Shown: positions 5,754 through 10,481 of the stretch, piece by piece
How positions within the stretch are numbered: the first letter of the stretch is position 1
Layout of the letters: every line of letters begins with the position of its first letter
NCBI GenBank assembly: GCA_001796995.1
Contig: MGOB01000077.1
Span: 1 to 10,481 of the forward strand
DNA: 10,481 bases
Source of the DNA: Chloroflexi bacterium RBG_16_68_14
GTDB taxonomy: Bacteria > Chloroflexota > Dehalococcoidia > DSTF01 > RBG-16-68-14
Reading direction: 5' to 3'
Notes under the pieces: generated by a model
Told to the model about the DNA's origin: nothing
What the model saw: the letters and a program-made list of their open reading frames with translations, nothing else
Database searches by the model: none
Program-made: the position numbers and the translations under genes

Positions 5754-6257
5754 CTAAGGGGCTCGCTTGAGAATAGGTGACTTGAGACGGCAAAGAACGA
5801 AGCCATTTCTGGGCGCGCGAAGCAGCGGCCGGCCGTCAAGTAGCTGAAGTTCACGATTGGTTATCGGGGGATTGAGCATGTCGACAGCATCCACCAAGAA
5901 CCACGTCTTGACGATCCGAGCGCCGATCGTCGGGAGGAGCGTGAGAGGCTCCTCAGGTGCGTCAGGCCACGGAGAATGGATCCCGTCCGGGCCTGGTGGT
6001 GCGTAGTCAATCACGTGGTATCGCCACCGCACTTCCTTCTCCTGATAGACATAGAAGTGTGGCCACTTGGCGAGAGCCTGCTGCATCTCGGGGTGCAGCA
6101 CGAATGTCCACCAGTCTGCTCGCCGCCCGTCCTGTTTGATGCAGGCGGCAAACCGAGCCATTTCCAAATGGGGCTTGTAGGGGTGCTTTTCATCCGGGGG
6201 CTTCCAAGCGCCCAGCAACAGCGTACGGCCCGCTTCCTCCCTGATCGTGATGTTCAT
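5754..6257 (-). CDS. Hypothetical protein, Trp-rich, 167 residues
   Basis: Not recognised. The protein has a composition of a real globular protein rather than of a shadow frame: seven Trp residues (18, 49, 50, 65, 78, 97, 119), a central segment ADWWTFVLHPEMQQALAKW then FYVYQEKEVRWRYHVIDY (48-85) that looks like a helix followed by beta strands, and hydrophobic strands at 107-127. There is no signal peptide or membrane segment, so it is probably cytosolic. The start is the first ATG of the frame; the ribosome site is weak (AGG too far upstream), and TAGGTT ends 10 nt before the ATG, so this gene too may be leaderless or start elsewhere. Codon use is less GC-biased than in apt or cysS, which suggests it belongs to an acquired segment. 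It is divergent from the SHOCT gene. Confidence 0.6.
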   Translation of the reverse strand: MNITIREEAGRTLLLGAWKPPDEKHPYKPHLEMARFAACIKQDGRRADWWTFVLHPEMQQALAKWPHFYVYQEKEVRWRYHVIDYAPPGPDGIHSPWPDAPEEPLTLLPTIGARIVKTWFLVDAVDMLNPPITNRELQLLDGRPLLRAPRNGFVLCRLKSPILKRAP

Positions 6258-6318
6258 CGGATGTGCAACCTAAGCTCTCCGGGTCCGCAGACGCTACCGA
6301 AGGAGGCGCGCGCGGTGG

Positions 6319-6348
6319 ATAATAGCGTGACTCAAGGCGGGCGCGCAA
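6319..6348 (-). promoter_or_regulatory. Weak candidate promoter for the 167-residue gene
   Basis: On the minus strand TTGCGC (6348-6343), 18 bp, then TATTAT (6324-6319). The -10 is good (5/6) and the -35 is poor (3/6). It would give a leader of about 55 nt. Confidence 0.3.
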
Positions 6349-6403
6349 GCCATACCCCAAGCGCGCCGGAAGCATCCGCCGATGCGCCCGCCGTCCAGGC
6401 GGG
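6340..6403. repeat. Cluster of three inverted repeats
   Basis: Three stems follow one another: GGCGCGC/GCGCGCC (7 bp, 6340-6367), GCATC/GATGC with a CGCC loop (6372-6385) and CCCGCC/GGCGGG with a 5-nt loop (6387-6403). Such clusters can arise by chance in GC-rich DNA; they could also mark a structured RNA or a recombination site. Confidence 0.45.
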
Positions 6404-6672
6404 AGAGGGCGGGGCAGCACCGACCTCGGCGCTCCGAGCACGAGCACGACGCGCGCCAAGTGCAGGCACGCCTCCCATGAGCGGTTGGGCCTGGGACATA
6501 AGCTGTGAGCGACGGACGACGGCAGTTGTCGAAGCCCCGACGGACCGTGTCTTGGAAGAAGCAGTGGGATCCTGCCGCTGCACGCCACGGCGTAATGCTT
6601 GCAACGCTGGTAGCGCTGATCCGATAATGGAACCAGCGCCTGCGAGCTACGCGCCCGTCTGGAGGTCGGCGG

Positions 6673-6704
6673 TTGGCAGTGATGTTCGACGAACCCGCTA
6701 TAAT
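6673..6704 (+). promoter_or_regulatory. Promoter of the SHOCT gene, consensus -10
   Basis: A perfect TATAAT (6699-6704) lies 12 nt before the ATG at 6717. TTGGCA (6673-6678) is a good -35 but the spacer is 20 bp, longer than usual. The start point would be near 6711, giving a nearly leaderless mRNA, in line with the lack of a ribosome site. Confidence 0.6.
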
Positions 6705-6716
6705 GGATCGAACCAA

Positions 6717-7661
6717 ATGAGCCACTTCAACCTCAGCGCTGACGAAAGACCCGCGAACAAGGGGCCTGTTCTCTACAAGAGGCTGGTTCTCTACGAAGGT
6801 GGATATCCAGGGGTGCCAGAAGGCAGCGCGGGCGAACTAATCGTGCAGGATGGAGCCGTTCAGTACGCTGGGCGGCGCCAACGAGGGAAAATCAAAGAGG
6901 AGCCCATAATCATCCCGGGCGATGCTGTCGCGAGCGCGCAATACGTTCCCGCCAAGCGAGGTGTAGAAGTCCACGGTACCCTGAACGGCATAGCGTTCAC
7001 TGCCACGTTCGGGCTTGTCGCCATGCACCCCGAGAAGGAAGGTCAAAGGCTCGTTGAAGCGGTTGAGGCGCTACGATTCGGACGTTCTGGAAGCGACAGC
7101 GAGTTTCAGCCGGACCACCGGCTGCCCTACCATGTGCGGCATGCTTCCGGCCTTCCGAGTGCCGAGAGTGGGCAAACGGCAGCGCTAAAGGTCTACGACC
7201 GCTCGGTGTTCATCTGGCGCGCGAGAAAGGGCCTCATCTCAATGGAGTACGACGAGAAGGCCACTAGGGAGTGGAGTTACGAAATACCTCTTGAGTCGCT
7301 TCGCTCCGCTCGCATAGAAACCGGTGACCGCTTGGTAGCAATGCGCATCATCACCACCGGACTATTCGGCCTCCTTTGGAAAAAGAGGGACAAGTTCCTC
7401 GTACTTGAGTGGGACAATCCCAGGGGCTTGAACGTCCCGATCATCCTTTCCTTTAACGCGGCAAATCGGGCGCTTGCGGAAATCCAGCAAGCGAAGATGA
7501 CGATGGGCGCGTCGGAACAAATGCCGGACAGTCGGTCACCCACCACTTCGTCCCCGTCTGCGGCGGATAGGCTCAGGCAGCTCAAGCAACTCTTTGACGA
7601 GGGAGTGATCACCGAAGCCGAGTACCTAGCGAAGAAGACCGAGCTTCTAGACGACGTTTAA
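6717..7661 (+). CDS. PH-like and SHOCT domain protein
   Basis: 314 residues. The C-terminus (about 282-314, AADRLRQLKQLFDEGVITEA and then EYLAKKTELL) is a clear SHOCT domain, a short two-helix module found at protein ends and thought to mediate oligomerisation. Before it, two beta-rich parts (about 20-130 and 150-260) resemble bacterial PH-like domains; the second has the typical run IPLESLRSARIETGDR, RIITTGLFGLLWKKRDKF, LVLEWDNPRG. No signal peptide or membrane span is seen. Such proteins are often of unknown role. The frame is open far upstream to 5976, but ATG 6717 is chosen because a consensus -10 lies 12 nt upstream and no conserved sequence precedes it. No ribosome site is visible, so translation is probably leaderless. 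Codon use is less GC-biased than in cysS, which it converges with. Confidence 0.75.
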   Translation: MSHFNLSADERPANKGPVLYKRLVLYEGGYPGVPEGSAGELIVQDGAVQYAGRRQRGKIKEEPIIIPGDAVASAQYVPAKRGVEVHGTLNGIAFTATFGLVAMHPEKEGQRLVEAVEALRFGRSGSDSEFQPDHRLPYHVRHASGLPSAESGQTAALKVYDRSVFIWRARKGLISMEYDEKATREWSYEIPLESLRSARIETGDRLVAMRIITTGLFGLLWKKRDKFLVLEWDNPRGLNVPIILSFNAANRALAEIQQAKMTMGASEQMPDSRSPTTSSPSAADRLRQLKQLFDEGVITEAEYLAKKTELLDDV

Positions 7662-7788
7662 TCTGAGCTCTACATTGAGTCATTCTAGAGCCGATAACTG
7701 TGGCACTTTTGCTTCAGATTACCATGTGTGACGCACGCCGCTGAGCGTTGGAGTGTTTGGGAAGCAGATGACCCAAGCGCCCACCTAA
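7662..7788. other. Short convergent intergenic region
   Basis: 127 bp between the convergent SHOCT and cysS genes. It is relatively AT-rich. No strong hairpin followed by a T-tract was found on either strand. Confidence 0.4.
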
Positions 7789-9183
7789 CTACTCCCGCCT
7801 CCTCCACTCCGTGCCCTGGGGCGTGTCCTCCAGGGCGATGCCCAGCTCGGCCAGGCCGGAGCGCACCCGGTCCGCCAGCTCGAACTGCTTGGCCTGGCGC
7901 AGCTCGTCCCGGATGGCGATGAGCAGCTCGATGAAGGGGGCAGCCGACATGTCGGCTTCCGGCTCGGCCAGGGTGAGGCCCAGCACGTCGGCCAGCTCCA
8001 GCAGCACCGTCTGCGCCTCGCCGATGGGGCGTGTCTCGTCGCGGGCCCGGTGGATCTCGTGGGCCAGGTCGAAGAGGGCGGCCAGCGCCTTCGCGGTGTT
8101 CAGGTCGTCGTCCATCGCCTCGATGAACTGCTGGCGGTAGGGGGCGGCGTCGACGGCCTCGCCTTCGCCGGCGCCGCCTGCCCTGAGCGAAGCCGAAGGG
8201 TCCGGCGAGGCGCGGGCGGCCAGGCGCAGCCGCTCGGCGCCCCGCTGGGCGGCGGCCAGCGCCTCTTCGCTGTAGCTGAGCGGCGTGCGGTAGGGGGAGA
8301 TGAGCACCCAGAGGCGGATGGCGTCGACGGGCCAGCGCTCCAGCGCCTCGCTGATGGGGACGAAGTTGCCCAGCGACTTGCTCATCTTCTCCTCGCCCGC
8401 CTTCACCCAGGCGTTGTGGAGCCAGTAGCGGACGAAGGGCGGCTTCTCCGTGTAGGCCTCCGTCTGGGCGATCTCGTTCTCGTGGTGGGGGAAGATGAGG
8501 TCCTCGCCTCCGCCGTGGATGTCGATCTGCTCGCCCAGGTAGCGCAGGGACATGGCCGAGCACTCGATGTGCCAGCCGGGGCGGCCGGGGCCCCAGGGAC
8601 TCTCCCAGGACGGCTCGCCGGGCTTGGCCGCCTTCCAGAGGGCGAAGTCCACGGGGTTTTCCTTCTGTTCCCCCGGCTCCACCCGCGCCCCGGCCACCAT
8701 CGCGTCGAGCGGGCGATGCGAGAGCTTGCCGTAGTCCTCCTTGCGCGTCACCCGATAGTAGACGTCGCCGTTGGCCTGGTAGGCGTAGCCCTTCTCGATA
8801 AGGGCCTGGATCATCTCGATCATCGTCGGGGTCTCTTCGGTGGCGCGCGGGTAGACGTGGGCGGGCAGGATGTTGAGGGCGCGCATCTCCTGGTGGTAGC
8901 GCTCGATCATCTCTTCTGTGAGCTGGCCGATGTCGATCCCCAGCCGCTCGGCGCGGGCGATGATCTTGTCTTCGATGTCGGTGAAGTTCTGGACGTGCCG
9001 CACCCGGTAGCCCCGGTACTCCAGGTAGCGGCGCAGCACGTCGAAGACGATGTAGCTCATGGCATGGCCTACGTGGCTCACCTCCCAGGGCGTCACCCCG
9101 CAGACGTAGAGCTTGACCACGTCCCCGATGGGGACGAACTCCTCGTACTGGCCGGAGAGGGTGTTGCGGAGCTTGAGCGGCAT
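7789..9183 (-). CDS. cysS: Cysteinyl-tRNA synthetase
   Basis: 464 residues, the usual length for this class I enzyme, which activates cysteine with ATP and loads tRNA-Cys in the cytosol. Visible signatures: YVCGVTP with Cys28, the HIGH box as HVGH (37-40), WHIECSAM with Cys208, HGGGEDLIFPHHENE with His233 and Glu237 (Cys28, Cys208, His233 and Glu237 match the zinc site that selects cysteine), and KMSKS at 266-270. The later AMDDDLNTAKALAALFDL segment starts the DALR-type helical region, followed by a C-terminal tail. An interspersed palindromic repeat adds an in-frame stretch (DPSASLRA, 328-335) to the linker between the two halves. ATG 9183 has AGGGGAC about 6 nt upstream, overlapping the cysE stop; spacing to cysE is 10 bp, so they form one operon. 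Confidence 0.97.
   Translation of the reverse strand: MPLKLRNTLSGQYEEFVPIGDVVKLYVCGVTPWEVSHVGHAMSYIVFDVLRRYLEYRGYRVRHVQNFTDIEDKIIARAERLGIDIGQLTEEMIERYHQEMRALNILPAHVYPRATEETPTMIEMIQALIEKGYAYQANGDVYYRVTRKEDYGKLSHRPLDAMVAGARVEPGEQKENPVDFALWKAAKPGEPSWESPWGPGRPGWHIECSAMSLRYLGEQIDIHGGGEDLIFPHHENEIAQTEAYTEKPPFVRYWLHNAWVKAGEEKMSKSLGNFVPISEALERWPVDAIRLWVLISPYRTPLSYSEEALAAAQRGAERLRLAARASPDPSASLRAGGAGEGEAVDAAPYRQQFIEAMDDDLNTAKALAALFDLAHEIHRARDETRPIGEAQTVLLELADVLGLTLAEPEADMSAAPFIELLIAIRDELRQAKQFELADRVRSGLAELGIALEDTPQGTEWRRRE
8181..8200. repeat. Interspersed short repeat inserted in frame in cysS
   Basis: CCCTGAGCGAAGCCGAAGGG, with CCCT/AGGG ends, is a member of a short dispersed repeat known from many environmental bacterial genomes, recognisable in proteins as PSASLR, PERSRR or GFAQGR depending on frame. 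Here it encodes DPSASLRA (residues 328-335 of CysS). The outer flanks CGCCGG (8167-8172) and CCGGCG (8202-8207) can also pair. The family attribution is from memory of such sequences. Confidence 0.7.
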
Positions 9184-9193
9184 CTCTCGTCCC

Positions 9194-9922
9194 CTACGTG
9201 CTCTCCGCCGTCCGTCCCGGCTCCGATGGCTGCTCGCCGGGGTCGGCGCGGCGACGGGAGCCCTTGCTGTCGGTGGGTGCGGCCTGGAGCCGCTCCTCCA
9301 GCGCGTGCAGCCGCTCGCTCAACTTCTCGATGCGCTCCTCCAGGGCGGTGATGCGCTCCCATTCCGGGTCGGGCAGGTGGAGAACGGTGTCCGAGCCCGG
9401 GTCGCGGTAGGCGACGACGTGGCCCGGCACGCCGATGACGGTGGCGTTGGGAGGAACGTTGGTCACCACCACCGAGCCGGCCCCGATGGAGGCGTTCTCC
9501 CCCACGGTGATGGCGCCGATGAGCTTGGCCCCGGCGCCCACCGAGACGTTGTCCCCCAGGGTGGGGTGGCGCTTCTCGCGCTTGGTGCTGGTTCCCCCCA
9601 GCGTGACCCCCTGGTAGAGGTGGCAGTTGTCCCCGATCTCAGCCGTCTCGCCGATGACGACGCCCATGCCGTGGTCGATGAAGAGCCCATCGCCGATCTT
9701 GGCGCCGGGGTGGATCTCGATCCCCGTCACGAAGCGATTGACGTGGGAGATGAGGCGAGGGAATACTGGCACCCTTCGCCGGTGCAAGGCGTGGGCCAGC
9801 CGGTGCAACTGCCGGGCTTGAAAGCCCGGGTAGGCGAGGATGACTTCCAGGTTGCTGGTGGCCGCCGGGTCCCGTTCCCGCGCGGCCTGAATATCTCTAG
9901 CGATGCTTTTGAGGAGCGACAC
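9194..9922 (-). CDS. cysE: Serine O-acetyltransferase
   Basis: 242 residues. It transfers acetyl from acetyl-CoA to L-serine to give O-acetylserine, the committed step of cysteine synthesis. The N-terminal helical part has RDPAA and AYPGFQARQLHRLAH; the left-handed beta-helix follows with GIEIHPGAKIG, FIDHGMGVVIGETAEIGDN (catalytic Asp83-His84 pair) and YQGVTLGGT, then hexapeptide repeats to VIGVPGHVV. It is of the shorter type lacking the extra N-terminal domain of the enterobacterial enzyme. A charged coiled coil (about 187-213) and a polar tail ending in Thr extend it; the terminal Ile used by classical CysE to bind CysK is absent. The start GTG 9922 is chosen over the GTG at 9973 because AAGGAGGG lies 8 nt upstream and family N-termini match. 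It sits between ispF and cysS. Confidence 0.95.
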   Translation of the reverse strand: MSLLKSIARDIQAARERDPAATSNLEVILAYPGFQARQLHRLAHALHRRRVPVFPRLISHVNRFVTGIEIHPGAKIGDGLFIDHGMGVVIGETAEIGDNCHLYQGVTLGGTSTKREKRHPTLGDNVSVGAGAKLIGAITVGENASIGAGSVVVTNVPPNATVIGVPGHVVAYRDPGSDTVLHLPDPEWERITALEERIEKLSERLHALEERLQAAPTDSKGSRRRADPGEQPSEPGRTAEST

Positions 9923-9953
9923 GCTCAGGACCCTCCTTCCGCGCAGTCTCGTC

Positions 9954-10018
9954 GCGTCTGGGACGCCCTCCACTCCGCGCGGAGAGCGCCCCTACAGACA
10001 GACGCAGCGAATCCTGCG
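9954..10018 (-). promoter_or_regulatory. Possible switching RNA structure in the cysE leader
   Basis: In RNA order: segment 1 CGCAG (10018-10014) pairs with segment 2 CTGCG (10007-10003); the overlapping GCGTCTG (10005-9999) is a perfect 7-bp partner for segment 4 CAGACGC (9960-9954); segment 3 GCGTC (9966-9962) also pairs with segment 4. Pairings 1:2 and 3:4 therefore exclude 2:4. Segment 2 covers the Cys codons of the short upstream frame, and segment 4 lies 15 nt before the cysE ribosome site. No U-tract follows 3:4, so control would be translational. Stems are short and the model is inference. Confidence 0.35.
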
Positions 10019-10069
10019 CCGAAGGAGCGGTCGACGCTGCGAGCGTTCAGGCGGTGCGATAACCTGCAT
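9992..10069 (-). CDS. Possible cysteine leader peptide upstream of cysE (25 codons)
   Basis: A 25-codon frame between ispF and cysE begins MQVIAPPERS and ends IRCVCL before a TAG stop, with Cys codons TGC and TGT at positions 22 and 24. GGAGAGGA lies 8 nt before the ATG, a good ribosome site. The frame begins 29 nt after the ispF stop, and its own stop is 69 nt before the cysE start. Short upstream frames rich in Cys codons are known to sense cysteine in mycobacteria; here ribosome pausing at these codons would change the pairing described at 9954-10018. The Arg-rich middle is also what random GC-rich sequence yields, so chance remains possible. No homologue is recognised. Confidence 0.45.
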   Translation of the reverse strand: MQVIAPPERSQRRPLLRRRIRCVCL

Positions 10070-10082
10070 GGCAGCGGTCCTC

Positions 10083-10097
10083 TCCGCCTGAGGCGGA
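10083..10097 (-). repeat. Hairpin just after the ispF stop
   Basis: TCCGCC and GGCGGA form a 6-bp stem with a 3-nt loop directly after the ispF TAA. Its 3' arm overlaps the first three bases of the ribosome site of the short upstream frame. No T-tract follows, so transcription probably continues into cysE. Confidence 0.5.
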
Positions 10098-10481
10098 TTA
10101 CGTAGAGTCTAGCAGGGCGATGGCCAGCGCCGCAATCCCTTCCCCCCGGCCTATCGCGCCCAACCGGTCCGCCGTCGTCGCCTTGACGCTGACGGCGTCC
10201 GTCTCAACCCCAAGAACGCCGGCCAGGGCGGAGCGTATCGCGTCGATGTGGGGGGAGAGCTGGGGCTGCTCGGCGATGACGGTAGCGTCCACGTTGACGA
10301 CCCGGTAGCCCGCTTCCGCTGTCATCCGGACGGCCCGGCGCAGCAGATCGAGGCTGTCGGCGTCGCGGTAGCGCGGGTCGTCCGAGGGGAAGTGCCGGCC
10401 GATGTCGCCCAGGGCGGCTGCGCCCAGGAGGGCGTCGATGAGGGCGTGGCAGAGCACGTCGGCGTCGCTGTGGCCGGCCAG
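10098..10481 (-). CDS. ispF: 2-C-methyl-D-erythritol 2,4-cyclodiphosphate synthase (partial, N-terminus outside the window)
   Basis: 127 C-terminal residues are present; about 30 N-terminal residues, including the first Asp-x-His metal ligands, lie beyond the window end. IspF cyclises 4-diphosphocytidyl-methylerythritol 2-phosphate in the MEP isoprenoid pathway. Visible signatures: GHSDADVLCHALIDALLGAA, with the third metal-ligand His in CHAL, GDIGRHFPSDDP, VNVDATVIAEQPQLSPHI, and VKATTADRLGAIGRGEGIAA near the C-terminus. The frame is intact. The gene is upstream of the short Cys frame, cysE and cysS on the same strand, with no terminator visible between them, so a shared transcript is likely; ispD often precedes it in related gene orders, but that part is not in view. 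Confidence 0.96.
   Translation of the reverse strand: MAGHSDADVLCHALIDALLGAAALGDIGRHFPSDDPRYRDADSLDLLRRAVRMTAEAGYRVVNVDATVIAEQPQLSPHIDAIRSALAGVLGVETDAVSVKATTADRLGAIGRGEGIAALAIALLDST

Larger units (their letters stand above)
6258..6716. other. Divergent intergenic region, non-coding
   Basis: About 460 bp between the 167-residue gene and the SHOCT gene. It holds a cluster of hairpins at 6340-6403, a weak minus-strand promoter candidate at 6319-6348, and the SHOCT promoter at 6673-6704. The plus-strand frame of the SHOCT gene is open throughout it, but the encoded sequence is Arg/Ala/Pro-rich with no domain, and the promoter at its end argues against its use. It may be a decayed gene remnant. 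Confidence 0.5.

Noticed and set aside
5976..6716. Long plus-strand extension of the SHOCT gene frame
   Set aside because: It overlaps the opposite-strand 167-residue gene, has biased Arg/Ala/Pro composition and no domain, and a consensus -10 lies directly before the ATG at 6717.
8050..9351. 433-codon plus-strand frame opposite cysS
   Set aside because: Shadow of cysS, whose zinc, HVGH and KMSKS motifs are complete; the frame has Gly/Val/Asp-rich filler composition.
9812..9829. CCGGGCTT/AAGCCCGG palindrome inside cysE, similar to the intergenic elements
   Set aside because: It encodes YPGFQA, a conserved motif of serine acetyltransferases, so codon choice for a conserved peptide explains it better than an inserted repeat.
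9923..9973. Alternative cysE start at GTG 9973
   Set aside because: No properly spaced ribosome site, and it adds 17 residues not typical of the family; GTG 9922 has AAGGAGGG 8 nt upstream.
9923..10097. T-box riboswitch before cysE
   Set aside because: The conserved T-box sequence that pairs with the tRNA acceptor end (AGGGTGGNACCGCG-like) is not present, and there is no terminator hairpin with a U-tract.

Overview
The window is GC-rich bacterial chromosome. Three things point to a Chloroflexota-type genome, perhaps an uncultured Dehalococcoidia-like lineage: a secreted YVTN beta-propeller on a Thr-Pro stalk with a C-terminal membrane anchor, many small dispersed palindromes and degenerate heptamer repeats between genes, and the order ispF-cysE-cysS. 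This assignment is inference; no rRNA or marker tree is available.

Layout. 1-106: two palindromic elements, the second supplying the stop codon of the first gene. 96-1469 (-): seven-bladed YVTN propeller surface protein with a clear promoter at 1543-1570. 1470-1968: non-coding, with two arrays of 7-bp repeats and a palindromic element. 1969-3397 (+): metal-dependent amidohydrolase overlapping thpR by 8 bp. 3411-3816 (+): a strong promoter, a possible leader peptide spanning an intrinsic-terminator-like hairpin, and a small SWIM zinc-finger gene. 3833-5036 (-): a short recombinase-core-like protein downstream of a nitroreductase. 5134-5673 (-): apt, apparently leaderless. 5754-7661: two accessory genes, an unrecognised 167-aa protein (-) and a PH-like/SHOCT protein (+), separated by about 460 bp of non-coding DNA, with less GC-biased codon use than their neighbours. 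7789-10481 (-): a housekeeping cluster transcribed ispF (partial), a short Cys-ending upstream ORF, cysE, cysS.

How genes work together. CysE makes O-acetylserine, the committed precursor of cysteine, and CysS loads cysteine on its tRNA, so the pair couples cysteine supply with its use in translation. The 25-codon reading frame between ispF and cysE ends in Cys-Val-Cys-Leu and overlaps RNA segments able to form alternative pairings; this is the most interesting candidate in the window, a possible cysteine-sensing leader. A second leader-peptide candidate precedes the SWIM gene. A palindromic repeat has also entered cysS in frame, in the linker between its catalytic and tRNA-binding parts.
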